DNA of 23,830 nt from an uncultured Gammaproteobacteria bacterium (GCA_947258805.1 CAMYJV010000049.1:1-23830), one strand, 5' to 3'; positions 1 through 7,962 are shown, numbered from the stretch's first letter. Notes: a model not told the origin generated them from the sequence alone. Numbers and translations are program-made.

Positions 1-437
1 CGGAAATCGAGCAGGTCGTACTGACCGCACCGGACGTGGGCGCCGACGACTTCGACGCCCGGTTCAGGCCGAGGATCGCCGCGCTGGCGAAAAACCTCAC
101 CGTGTACGTGTCGTCGAACGACCGCGCCCTCATCATGAGCCGCATCGTCAATCGCGGCGAACGCCGCGCTGGCGAAAGTACGCTTAGCCCCGACCTCCTG
201 GCCGAGGCCGAACGCATTCTCGACCTAACCCAGTCCGATGACGAACAGATTGCCCTGGTAGATGTCACACCGGTGAACCGCACCCGCAACTTTCACAACT
301 TCAGCCTCGAGACGCCGGAATTCTTCGACGACATCTACCTGCGCCTGGTCAGCAAGGAGCTGCCACAGAGCCGACTGATCTATCGGGTGCAGACGCCGGA
401 TGGCCGGGTCTACTGGGTGCTAACTCGGGGGCGCTAG
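1..437 (+). CDS. DUF900-type alpha/beta hydrolase, C-terminal part (partial)
   Basis: The reading frame is open from base 3 to the TAG at 435-437, so this is the 3' end of a gene that begins before the window. The visible segment opens with EIEQVVLTAPDVGADDF and continues to the YVSSNDRAL motif. This is the arrangement I know from the DUF900 alpha/beta hydrolase family, where the catalytic Asp lies in the APD segment and is followed by a short-chain SSNDRAL strand and a late His. HNFSLETPEFFDDIY near residue 100 may hold the catalytic His. Substrate is unknown for the family. The family call is from memory of the motif; the nucleophile Ser lies outside the window. No start codon should be assigned here. 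Confidence 0.72.
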   Translation, partial: EIEQVVLTAPDVGADDFDARFRPRIAALAKNLTVYVSSNDRALIMSRIVNRGERRAGESTLSPDLLAEAERILDLTQSDDEQIALVDVTPVNRTRNFHNFSLETPEFFDDIYLRLVSKELPQSRLIYRVQTPDGRVYWVLTRGR

Positions 438-454
438 CGTGAATTGGGATCCAG

Positions 455-540
455 TGGTGCCGGTCATAGCTTTATAGCTTATTGCAGATCGTTTAATTTT
501 GAAGACACCGCAATAAGCTATAAAGCTATGACCGGCACCA
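455..540. repeat. Perfect 31-bp inverted repeat (long extragenic hairpin)
   Basis: The arms 455-485 and 510-540 are exact reverse complements, with a 24-nt spacer at 486-509. The arms are AT-rich inside (TAGCTTTATAGCTTATTG) and end in GGTGCCGG/CCGGCACC. The element follows the hydrolase stop by 17 nt, so it could end transcription from that side, but there is no T-run. The outer half of the right arm (519-539) matches 19650-19670 at 18 of 21 positions, so this is a dispersed repeat family rather than a one-off terminator. Confidence 0.9.
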
Positions 541-587
541 AGGCTTAGAATTGGCGGCCGACAGCGCTTAAACAAAGAGAGCTCCTC

Positions 588-1171
588 ATGATGGGCGACA
601 TCAGTACCTTTGCCTTCACGATCTCGCTGGCCGCGGTCATCAACGGCCTCGGTATTGTCCGTTTACTGACCACGCTGGCTGAATATCTCCGCGTGCGCGA
701 CAAGTTCAAAGTTACGCATTACTGGGTTTACGAACTGTTGCTGCTCTTTCAGTTCCTACTGCACGTGCTGTTGTGGTGGACCCTATGGGGTGCGCGGGAT
801 GCGTCCAACTTTAACTTCCTAATCTACCTCTACATGTTGGCGGGTCCCGTGCTGCTCTATCTCGGCTCCAGTCTGCTGGTGTCGACCTCCGGGCGCAGTA
901 CTTCCAGCTCGCCCGCGGGCACTTCGCGATAATGGCCCTGATGTTTTTGTGGAGCATATTTCTCTGGCCGGTGCTGGTCGGGAAATTCGCGCCCACGGCG
1001 CCGGTGCTGGGGGCCTACTGCCTGTGTGCCGTGGTGCTGGCTTTCAGCCGGAACCCGAGAGCCCATGCCATATTGGTACCGGCTTACTGCCTGTTGATGG
1101 TGGCATTCGTCGGGTTTTTTGCCCTCGAGCTGGGCGGCGTGGCGAAGTCGGTAGTGGAGGGCTCGCAGTAA
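588..1171 (+). pseudogene. Integral membrane protein of unknown function, frameshifted
   Basis: Two overlapping frames make one protein. Frame A starts at ATG 588 (a second ATG is at 591; AAAGAGAG lies upstream) and reads through hydrophobic helices to about base 880, then degenerates into a Ser/Thr-rich tail ending at 932. Frame B is open across 881-1171 and reads VDLRAQYFQLARGHFAIMAL before further helices and a TAA at 1171. The switch at about 878-882 needs loss of one base (or gain of two), possibly within a slightly larger deletion. The combined product would be about 194 aa with five or six membrane segments. It resembles an uncharacterised membrane protein family I have seen in environmental gammaproteobacteria. 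No slippery heptamer is visible at the junction, so programmed frameshifting looks unlikely. Confidence 0.75.
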
Positions 1172-1210
1172 CTATTGCCCGCCCCACAGCCGCGAGCAGG
1201 CAACGAGGAA

Positions 1211-1231
1211 CAAGTAAACTGTCCCCGGAAT
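1211..1231. repeat. Short GGGGACAGTTTACTT-type tag (minus orientation)
   Basis: Between the frameshifted membrane gene and the end of the MscS gene lies AAGTAAACTGTCCCCGGAAT. In my experience this GGGGACAGTTTACTT signature recurs in intergenic remnants of REP/RAYT-associated elements in proteobacteria. Only one copy is seen here and there is no transposase, so the call rests on recognition alone. Confidence 0.35.
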
Positions 1232-1234
1232 AAA

Positions 1235-3661
1235 TCAGGTGGTGTCACCCCGAAGCGCCCGCCCCGCCGAATCGCCCACGCTTTTCAGGTGCAGATCCCG
1301 CTGCGGGAACGGAATCTCGATGCCGGCTTCGGCCAGTGCGTCGTAAACGTCGGACATGATCGCGCTGGTCGTCGCCAGGCCCTCGTCGAAATCCACCCAG
1401 ACGTACAGCCGGAAATCGAGCGAGCTGTCGCCGAAGCCGCGAAACCGGACACTGGGTTCCGGGTGCTTCAGCACCAGTTCATGGTTATCAATCACGCCTT
1501 CGAGAACGGTGATCACGTCGGCCGGGCGATTGCCGTAGGCGACGCCCACATCCAGCTGCAGCCGGCGATAACGATCTGACAACGTCCAGTTGATGACCTG
1601 GCCGGCGATCAGTTCACCGTTCGGTACGATCACCTCGGCACCATCATAGGTTCGCACCCGGCTGGCCCGGATGCCGATGCCCCTGACTACACCGAAAAGC
1701 TCGCCGACCTGAATCGTGTCCCCCACCTGGATCGGGCGTTCGAACAGCAGGATGATGCCCGAGATGAAATTATTGACCACGTTCTGCAGTCCAAAACCGA
1801 TGCCCACGCTGAGGGCACCAATGATCAGCGTGATTTTGGTCAGGTCGACGCCCGCTGCGGAGGCTGCGAATAGCAGCCCGATGCCGATGATCAGATATTT
1901 CGTCGTCGTCGATATCGTCCCGGGCAGCCCGCGCGCCAGGCGCATTCGGGGCAGTACATCATTGTCGAGAACGAAGCCGACGAAACGCGCCGTTTGCACG
2001 GCGATCCAGACCGCCAGCAGGAACAACAGGACGTTGCCGAAGGACAGTTCGTAGGCGCCCAAATTCACCGACGCGGTGAGCAGAGACCCTGCCGCGTTCG
2101 CAGCCGCCGGCAAGACATCGAGGTAGCGCAGCGTCAGCCAGGCCCAGAAAGCTACGGCAAGCCAGCGCGTGATCCGGCCCAGGCGCTGCAGCAGCAGGGT
2201 GCTGTGCAGGTTGACAGCGCGCGAGCCGGTAAAGATTCTGGAATTGAGCAGCAGGCGGAAAAAGTCGTCCAGTACGAAGGTCAGCGCCGTGAGTCCGAGA
2301 CCGACGTATACGGGCGCGATAATGCTGCCGTTCAGAAATTTCGCCAGCCTTGCCGCGCCCACCAGGTTGGCGACGATGGCAGCGATGAAGGCCAGGATAA
2401 CAACTCGCCGCACGCCGCGGGCAAGGCCCGCCCAGCGCCACTGCCGGAAGCTGTCCACCTGCAGGGGCTTGCGCACACCGGCAGTCGCTGCCCAGAGTCC
2501 CGCGGCTGACATGGCCAGCACGACCAGTCGGCCTGGAACAATGCTGGCAGGGATCAAGCTGGCAAAAACCTCCATACCGAACAACGCAGCGACCAGGTAG
2601 AACAGCGGCCGCCAGGCCGGTGGCGCGAACGTCGGTATCAACAACAGGATGGGCAGCAGGCTCAACAGGGCGTTGGCCGAGCGAAGGATCAGCGGCATGC
2701 TCACGTAGAGCGCCGGGGTCAGGAACAAAACCAGCAGCAGTGCCGACGCCGCCGGCCGCTGCAGTACCCGCACAGATCCAGACATCGCCTCGAGCGCCTG
2801 GATGGCGGGGCTGCGGCCCAGTGCCACCATGCCTGCCACGAGTGCTAGCAGCAGCCCGAACTGCAGGATGGCCCGGTCCTGGTAGGTCTGCCAGAATTGA
2901 CCTACGCCGGCCGTCAGTCGCGACAGCAAAGCCCGCAGCACTTCGATGCCGGGCGTATCTTCGGCGCCCGCCAGCATCCCCCATAAGGGGGGTTGGTCCA
3001 GCGTGAACAGCTGCCCCTTCGAGACCAGCAAGGCCTTGTCGAGATTTGCAACCACCGTCCTGAGGCGATCTTCCAGCGCCACCAGCTGGTTATCTATTTC
3101 CAGCCGGTCCTGGGATCGCTTGCGCAAGGCCTCCCGTGACGCGGTAATGGACTTCAGCAATTCCCGAATTCGATCCAGCAGTGCGACAGGTGAGCCAGCC
3201 TGGCGTTCGGTCTCCAGTCGGTCGGTCCACTGTACCTCCAGGTCGCGGAGCTGCTCACGGGCCTTCCCGAGTTTGGCGAGTCGCGTCGCCAGCTTGCTTC
3301 GCCAGCCCTCAACGGCCGTCAGGCTCAAACCAGCGCTGCCCCGGCCTTCGCGGAGCTCCGCCTCTGTCATGCGCTCCAGGGCGTCGGGATCCAGGTAGGC
3401 GTCCAGCCGACTGTCGAAGGTGTCTTCCGCGCTGTCGATGAATACCTGGACTGCCTCCAGCCCGGTGGCCAGATCGCCGGTCTTGGCCAGCTCTCGTGTC
3501 AGCCGGAGGGCTTCTTCCGGGTCCAGGACGCTGGCCTTCGGCGGCGGGCTGGCGGGCTGGGTTTCTGCCGGCGTCGTGCCGGGCGTGGTTTGCTGGGCCA
3601 CGCCGGTGCCGGACACCAGCAAGGCGAGGAGAGCGAGCAGGATGATTGTTGTTCTTTTCAT
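1235..3661 (-). CDS. Large mechanosensitive channel, MscS superfamily (MscK/MscM-like)
   Basis: A protein of about 808 aa. It begins with a signal peptide (MKRTTIILLALLALLVSG, cleavage near VAQQ), followed by a Pro-rich linker and a mostly alpha-helical, coiled-coil-prone extracytoplasmic region to about residue 240. Then come roughly ten hydrophobic helices and a C-terminal MscS core. The core shows the pore helix GIGFGLQNVVNNFISGIIL, the beta-domain strand ERPIQVGDTIQVGE, VPNGELI and the C-terminal PFPQRDLHL motif. Such proteins open under membrane tension to release solutes after hypo-osmotic shock. The frame stays open upstream to 3748, but I chose ATG 3661 because the signal peptide starts there and the upstream part lies in a repeat. 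The gene shares strand with the broken gene upstream but is separated from it by a hairpin. Confidence 0.9.
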   Translation of the reverse strand: MKRTTIILLALLALLVSGTGVAQQTTPGTTPAETQPASPPPKASVLDPEEALRLTRELAKTGDLATGLEAVQVFIDSAEDTFDSRLDAYLDPDALERMTEAELREGRGSAGLSLTAVEGWRSKLATRLAKLGKAREQLRDLEVQWTDRLETERQAGSPVALLDRIRELLKSITASREALRKRSQDRLEIDNQLVALEDRLRTVVANLDKALLVSKGQLFTLDQPPLWGMLAGAEDTPGIEVLRALLSRLTAGVGQFWQTYQDRAILQFGLLLALVAGMVALGRSPAIQALEAMSGSVRVLQRPAASALLLVLFLTPALYVSMPLILRSANALLSLLPILLLIPTFAPPAWRPLFYLVAALFGMEVFASLIPASIVPGRLVVLAMSAAGLWAATAGVRKPLQVDSFRQWRWAGLARGVRRVVILAFIAAIVANLVGAARLAKFLNGSIIAPVYVGLGLTALTFVLDDFFRLLLNSRIFTGSRAVNLHSTLLLQRLGRITRWLAVAFWAWLTLRYLDVLPAAANAAGSLLTASVNLGAYELSFGNVLLFLLAVWIAVQTARFVGFVLDNDVLPRMRLARGLPGTISTTTKYLIIGIGLLFAASAAGVDLTKITLIIGALSVGIGFGLQNVVNNFISGIILLFERPIQVGDTIQVGELFGVVRGIGIRASRVRTYDGAEVIVPNGELIAGQVINWTLSDRYRRLQLDVGVAYGNRPADVITVLEGVIDNHELVLKHPEPSVRFRGFGDSSLDFRLYVWVDFDEGLATTSAIMSDVYDALAEAGIEIPFPQRDLHLKSVGDSAGRALRGDTT

Positions 3662-3685
3662 GCCGCGCAATCTAGCAGGAAAACA

Positions 3686-3779
3686 CGGGTCAGACCGCAA
3701 TTCCCAAGTTTGTAGGGTGCGCTCTGCGCACCTGCAATGAAACGCCACCGTCTCCGTGGTGCGCAGAGCGCACCCTACA
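3686..3779. repeat. Extragenic element: GGGTCAGACC tag plus perfect 22-bp inverted repeat
   Basis: The arms 3711-3732 and 3758-3779 are exact reverse complements with a 25-nt spacer. Each arm contains a smaller palindrome (GGTGCGC-TCT-GCGCACC), so the element can fold either as one long hairpin or as two small ones, as REP/BIME-type sequences do. The tag CGGGTCAGACCGCAATTCCC (3687-3706) adjoins it. The element lies between the stop of the broken outer-membrane gene and the start of the MscS gene, both on the minus strand, and could act as a terminator. Confidence 0.85.
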
Positions 3780-3805
3780 GACTCATGGTGCCGGGACTGC
3801 TTGTC

Positions 3806-4577
3806 TTATTGCCCTCCCCACAAGAATGAGTAGGCAACAATGAACAGGTCGAAGTCATCCCCGGTGTCCTCCCTGGTGTCGCCCCGCACATAGGCAAGCT
3901 TGATACCGTTCCTGGGATTGATCGGCAAACCCACACTCAATGCCCACAGCGTCTTGCTGGTTTCGTCCGCTTTCTGGACGCCACCGATCTTCGACCGGGC
4001 GCCGTCCCCGTACGCGCCGCTCAGCGACAGCCAGAGTCCCGGGCGCCAGGTGTAGTCGAAAACTCCAGCGGTTGCTGCCCAGGTTGATCAGCTTGTCGTT
4101 CTGGTACTCCCCGAGAGGGGGGCTGATCTCGAAGCCCAAGCCGACAATGGTGTTGTCGTTACGGGGGCGAAACTTCGCACCGCGCTCGGCGGGCGAACCC
4201 AGCAGGTTGACCGCAAAGCGAATCACCGGGTCTCGGAAACCCTCACGCTCGGTCGATGCGGGCTGGCCCTCAAGCAGGCCCTCCCAGCGGCCGGTGGAGT
4301 AGGGCACGAGGAAGTCGATACGTCCGGACCTGCCGAACACGTCGAGCACGCGCACGTAAGAAAATAGATACGTGTCGATATCGGCAGTGGCGTCTTCGAT
4401 CTGCAGGGCGGGATCAAAGGCGATGTCGACGTCGGCATAGGTGTAAGCAAAGCCGGCGAAGTTTGCGCCGACGGGCAGGTGGGTCCACCGGCGCGGTTCC
4501 AGTGCCTGGGCGAAGGCGGACTGCAGCGGCAGCAGCAGGCACGCGATCCCGACGAATAAGCATCGCTTCCGTGACAT
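3806..4577 (-). pseudogene. MetA-pathway-type outer-membrane (transporter) protein, internal deletion
   Basis: The N-terminal frame (4577 down to about 4060) begins with a signal peptide ending QSAFAQA and continues with FAGFAYTYADVDI, NTIVGLGFEISPPLGEY and NLGSNRWSF, as in the phenol-degradation MetA-pathway/transporter beta-barrel family. Beyond NRWSF the frame reads nonsense to a stop near 3855. A different frame resumes with DYTWRPGLWLSLSGAYGDG and continues cleanly through NGIKLAYVRGD and FIVAYSFLWGGQ to TAA at 3806-3808. In the family about 45 residues normally separate these two motifs, so a segment of roughly 140 nt plus a frame change appears to be missing at about 4055-4063. The rest is well preserved. 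The intact family is thought to form an outer-membrane barrel of unknown substrate. Confidence 0.78.
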
Positions 4578-4745
4578 TTTCTGGTGAGCCCGAATTTCCG
4601 TCTTCCGCTGAAGCCCCGGCTAAGGATTATCGCTTTGGCCGGACCAATCAAGCCTTGGTAATTCTACGTAGTGGGTGCAGTTCAGGTCCGGAGCATCCAT
4701 GTGGCAACATGCATCTGCCCGCAGTTGCCCGGCGAAACAATCTTT

Positions 4746-5435
4746 ATGACTGAACTCCTGCTCTACTCATTGCTGTTCGTAGGCGCCCACCTCGGCATCG
4801 CCGGTACGCCGGTGCGGGGGTTCATTGTCGGCAAGATCGGCGAAGGCTTCTACCTCGTTGTCTACGCGGTGATCTCGCTGGTCACCATTTCGTGGATGGC
4901 TGACGCGTACAAGGTGGCGCCCTACGTAGAGACCTGGGGCCAGGTCTATGCCCTGCAGCCTGTGGCGCTGGTGCTAATGGTGCTCGCCTTTTTCCTGGTG
5001 GTGGTCGGCCTGACCACGCCGAGCCCGACCCTGGTGGGGGCCGAAGCCCTGCTGGACAAGGAGAACCCCGTGCGCGGCATCCTGCGCATCACCCGCCACC
5101 CGTTCCTGATGGGCGTGACGCTGTGGGCCCTGACCCACCTGGTCGTGAACGGCGATCTAGCCGGCCTGATCCTGTTTGGTCTGATGACGGTGCTGTGTGT
5201 GGTGGGCGCGTTTTCGATTGACCAGAAACGCCGGGCCAAGCTGGGGGGCAAGTGGAGCGAGTTTGCGGCGCAGACCTCGGTGGTTCCGTTTGTCGCAATC
5301 ATCCAGGGCCGCAACCGCTTAGCGCTGGGCGAGCTGGGCTGGTGGCGGATCCTGCTGGCCTTGGTGGGCTTCCTGGCCATGCTGATGTTCCACTCGCGAT
5401 TGTTCGGCGTATCGCCGGTAGCGGCGATCGGATAG
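4746..5435 (+). CDS. NnrU-family integral membrane protein
   Basis: A 229-aa membrane protein with about six helices. It carries the NnrU-family pattern: LLFVGAHLGIAGTPVR at the N-terminus, TPSPTLVGAE and RITRHPFLMGVTLWALTHL in the middle, and a C-terminal helix after GWWRILLALVGF. NnrU was first named for a role near nitrite/nitric-oxide reduction genes, and the HPF segment resembles the isoprenylcysteine-methyltransferase-like fold. The exact biochemical role is unsettled and no denitrification gene is present here. The frame is open upstream to 4671, but ATG 4746 gives the family's usual N-terminus (MTELLLYS). No strong Shine-Dalgarno sequence is visible. The last codons fall in a short direct repeat. 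Confidence 0.85.
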   Translation: MTELLLYSLLFVGAHLGIAGTPVRGFIVGKIGEGFYLVVYAVISLVTISWMADAYKVAPYVETWGQVYALQPVALVLMVLAFFLVVVGLTTPSPTLVGAEALLDKENPVRGILRITRHPFLMGVTLWALTHLVVNGDLAGLILFGLMTVLCVVGAFSIDQKRRAKLGGKWSEFAAQTSVVPFVAIIQGRNRLALGELGWWRILLALVGFLAMLMFHSRLFGVSPVAAIG

Positions 5436-5458
5436 ACAAGAAGCCGGTAGCGGCGATC
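5414..5458. repeat. 16-bp direct repeat at the 3' end of the NnrU gene
   Basis: GCCGGTAGCGGCGATC occurs at 5414-5429 and again at 5443-5458, a 29-bp offset. The first copy encodes the protein's last residues and the second is just past the TAG stop. This looks like a small local duplication. Confidence 0.8.
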
Positions 5459-5490
5459 TGAATTCTAGGCCGCTGCCTCCCAGTCACCGG

Positions 5491-5530
5491 TCTTCTTCCT
5501 TGAGAAGAATGGGGTCGGACCACGTTAAGT
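5491..5530. repeat. Small hairpin plus GGGGTCGGACCACGTTAAG tag
   Basis: TCTTCT (5491-5496) and AGAAGA (5503-5508) can form a 6-bp stem directly before GGGGTCGGACCACGTTAAG (5511-5529). The GGGGTC(A/G)GACC tag is related to the one at 3687-3706 and resembles tags of RAYT-type non-autonomous elements. Family assignment is by memory only. Confidence 0.4.
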
Positions 5531-5682
5531 CGCTGAACTTTCTCGACTATCGACCGAAAAAGCCGCCGATATCGGCCTTAGACGGGTGTTTTCGACGTCA
5601 AAAAGGGTGTTCTAAAGGCTGCACGTTGCGCTGAATGCCCGCCACGTGCACCTCGGCAACCCAGGGGGTGGGTTGCTCGAAC
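5531..5682. other. Intergenic stretch with small palindromes, no gene
   Basis: No coding sequence is supported. The stretch contains the perfect 12-bp palindrome GCCGATATCGGC (5565-5576), two copies of GGGTGTT, and 7-bp arms TGCACGT/ACGTGCA (5620-5626 and 5644-5650) that could form a stem just downstream of the CIA30 gene's stop on the minus strand. This may be a weak terminator for that gene. Confidence 0.4.
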
Positions 5683-6297
5683 TCAGGCGTACAGCGCTAC
5701 CACGGCAACCGCAAGGTCAGCTTCGAATTCCCGCATCCAGCCGAGCAAGCCCACGCGCACGATGCCGGCAGTGTCCAGCGGTTCGTCAATCTGGTTCGGC
5801 TCGAAGGCTGACCATGGCAGCCGGATGGTCTGCCACTCGGGCGTCGCATGAAACGTGGCGCGATAAGACTGGCTGTGCCAGCGCACGTCGGCGGTGCGTA
5901 TGTGAATGTTGTAGTCCTCGTCATTGCCGTAGACGAGAAATTCCAGTCCGTTGTAAGCCGACGCGTCGAAAGCACTTTTGCGCCCGCCGAGGTACATTGC
6001 CATCTGGATGAAGCCGCCGCCTGAGTCCCGGGTCACGCGGCCCGTCATGCGCAGACAGCGTCGCCCGCCGACCTCGGCCGCTTCCACGTTGCCGTCGGAC
6101 ACGCCGCCCATAACCCGGTCGCTGAAACCGCGCCACGCGCAGTTGTCGATCATCACGGGCTCCGGCGCCTGGAAGTCGGTCAGCACCAGGCGCGAGCCGG
6201 CAGGGGCCGCAGCCACTGGTTCGTCTGCGCCCTTGGCGAAGGCCAGGGCGGGCGCCAGGCCAGCCATTCCAAGCAATTTACGGCGTTCGATATTCAT
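5683..6297 (-). CDS. CIA30-family protein with Tat-like signal peptide
   Basis: A 204-aa protein whose residues about 35-200 match the CIA30 (NDUFAF1-like, complex I intermediate-associated protein 30) pattern: FSDRVMGGVSDG, RMTGRVTRDSGGGFIQMA, GLEFLVYGNDEDYNIHIRT, SYRATFHATPEWQTIRLPWSAFEP and the C-terminal VRVGLLGWMREFEADLAV. In mitochondria the homologue helps complex I assembly; bacterial members have no established role and fold like a carbohydrate-binding jelly-roll. The N-terminus MNIERRKLLGMAGLAPALAFA has paired arginines, a hydrophobic core and an Ala-rich end, so Tat export to the periplasm is likely. The gene stands alone, divergent from ilvA. Confidence 0.82.
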   Translation of the reverse strand: MNIERRKLLGMAGLAPALAFAKGADEPVAAAPAGSRLVLTDFQAPEPVMIDNCAWRGFSDRVMGGVSDGNVEAAEVGGRRCLRMTGRVTRDSGGGFIQMAMYLGGRKSAFDASAYNGLEFLVYGNDEDYNIHIRTADVRWHSQSYRATFHATPEWQTIRLPWSAFEPNQIDEPLDTAGIVRVGLLGWMREFEADLAVAVVALYA

Positions 6298-6429
6298 AGT
6301 CCTGTTCCCGGTTAGTGGCAGATCTTTCGTCCCCGCCGCCCGGGCAGATTCGGATTTCTCCCCACCGGCAGCCCCTATCGCCCATAATTGCGCTGCCCGG
6401 CAGCAGCCAGCCTTTCCGCGCCGTCAGCC

Positions 6430-7962
6430 ATGCCCACTGCCAGCCAAATCACGGCCGATTACCTCGATCGCATCCTGAAAGCCCGCGTGTACGAGGTGGC
6501 CATCGAGACCCCGCTCGAAGCCGCGCCCCGGCTGAGCGCGCGCCTCGACAACCGGGTGCTGTTCAAGCGCGAAGACCTGCAGCCGGTGTTTTCGTTCAAG
6601 CTGCGCGGTGCGTACAACAAGCTGGTGCAGCTGTCAGACGCGGAACGACAACGCGGCGTAATCTGCAGCTCTGCGGGGAATCATGCGCAGGGTGTCGCGC
6701 TCGCCGCCCGCGAACTGCACATGCGCGCGGTGGTGGTGATGCCGGTGACCACGCCGACCATCAAGGTGGATGCGGTGCGAACTATCGGCGCCGAGATCGA
6801 GCTGCATGGCCAGACCTACGATGATGCGTATGCATACGCGTTGGAGGTCTCCGAGCGCGACGACCTGATCTTCATCCATCCCTTCGATGATCCCGAGGTG
6901 ATTGCCGGCCAGGGCACCATTGGCATGGAAATCCACCACCAGCATCCGAGTCATATCGACGCGATTTTCGTGCCCATTGGGGGCGGCGGGCTGATCAGTG
7001 GCATCGCGGCCTACACCAAGGCCCTGTTCCCGGACGTCCGGATCATCGGCGTGGAGCCGGAAGACTCCGCCAGCATGCATGCGGCGCTGGCCGCCGGTCA
7101 CCCGGTCACGCTCGACCACGTGGGCATTTTCGCCGATGGCGTAGCGGTACGCCGCGTCGGTGACGAGACCTTTCGCATTTGCCGGGAGACCGTGGACGAG
7201 ATCGTGCTGGTGAACACCGACGAAACCTGCGCGGCGATCCAGGACATCTTCGAAGACACCCGCACGATTGTCGAGCCGGCCGGTGCGCTGGCTGTGGCCG
7301 GTGCAAAGCGCTACGTGGCAGAACACGGCGTGCGCGGCCAGACACTGGTAACAATGAACTGCGGCGCGAATATGAATTTCGACCGGCTGCGCCACGTGGC
7401 TGAACGCGCGGCCATCGGTGAACAGCGAGAAGCGCTGATGGCGGTGGAGATTCCGGAACGTCCCGGCAGTTTTCTCGGCTTCTGCGCCGTGATCGGCGAG
7501 CGTAATGTTACCGAGTTCAACTACCGCTACGCGGGTCCGGCCGAAGCGCGCGTGTTCGTTGGCCTGGAGCTGCGCCACGGAGCGGGCGAGCGCGTGGAGA
7601 TCCTGCACGCCTTCGAGGCGGCCGGCTACCGGGTGATCGATATGAGCGAGGACGAACTGGCGAAGCTGCACGTGCGCCACATGGTCGGCGGCCGGGCACC
7701 GGGCATCGCCGACGAGCGCCTGTATCGCTTCGAATTCCCGGAACGCCCGGGCGCGTTACTGAAGTTCCTGCAGGCAGTCGGCAGCCGCTGGAACATCAGC
7801 CTGTTCCACTACCGCAATCACGGCTCCGACTACGGCCGGGTCCTGGCCGGCATCCAGGTGCCGGACGCCGACCGCGCCGAATTCGAGCAGCACCTGCAGG
7901 ATCTCGGTTACCCATACGCCGACGAGAGCCAGAATCCCGCCTACCGGATGTTTCTCGCCTGA
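6430..7962 (+). CDS. ilvA: Threonine ammonia-lyase, biosynthetic (IlvA)
   Basis: A 510-aa PLP enzyme that deaminates L-threonine to 2-oxobutanoate, the first step of isoleucine synthesis, in the cytoplasm. The PLP lysine is K57 in PVFSFKLRGAYN, SSAGNHAQGVA follows, and the phosphate loop is GGGGLISG. After about residue 335 come two ACT-like regulatory domains, one starting AVEIPERPGSFLGF and one starting EFPERPGALLKF. This is the long form, normally inhibited by isoleucine, and the length is close to that of E. coli IlvA. The frame extends upstream to a TTG at 6388, but ATG 6430 gives a conventional N-terminus. No Shine-Dalgarno or attenuator leader peptide is visible. No other ilv gene adjoins it. 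Confidence 0.96.
   Translation: MPTASQITADYLDRILKARVYEVAIETPLEAAPRLSARLDNRVLFKREDLQPVFSFKLRGAYNKLVQLSDAERQRGVICSSAGNHAQGVALAARELHMRAVVVMPVTTPTIKVDAVRTIGAEIELHGQTYDDAYAYALEVSERDDLIFIHPFDDPEVIAGQGTIGMEIHHQHPSHIDAIFVPIGGGGLISGIAAYTKALFPDVRIIGVEPEDSASMHAALAAGHPVTLDHVGIFADGVAVRRVGDETFRICRETVDEIVLVNTDETCAAIQDIFEDTRTIVEPAGALAVAGAKRYVAEHGVRGQTLVTMNCGANMNFDRLRHVAERAAIGEQREALMAVEIPERPGSFLGFCAVIGERNVTEFNYRYAGPAEARVFVGLELRHGAGERVEILHAFEAAGYRVIDMSEDELAKLHVRHMVGGRAPGIADERLYRFEFPERPGALLKFLQAVGSRWNISLFHYRNHGSDYGRVLAGIQVPDADRAEFEQHLQDLGYPYADESQNPAYRMFLA

Noticed and set aside
870..890. Programmed ribosomal frameshift joining the two membrane-protein frames
   Set aside because: No slippery heptamer or stimulatory stem is visible at the junction; a mutation or sequence error is simpler.
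1959..2984. 341-codon minus-strand ORF inside the large MscS gene
   Set aside because: Same region is coded in another frame by a convincing MscS protein; the alternative product is rich in Ala/Arg/Gly/Pro with no domain, as expected of a shadow frame in high-GC DNA.
3662..3748. N-terminal extension of the large MscS protein to 3748
   Set aside because: The added 29 residues precede a clear signal peptide and are encoded by the inverted repeat and tag sequence, so ATG 3661 is the better start.
6634..7680. 348-codon ORF antisense to ilvA
   Set aside because: Overlaps a fully supported enzyme gene; its His/Val/Asp-rich composition mirrors codon bias of ilvA, and no motif is recognisable.
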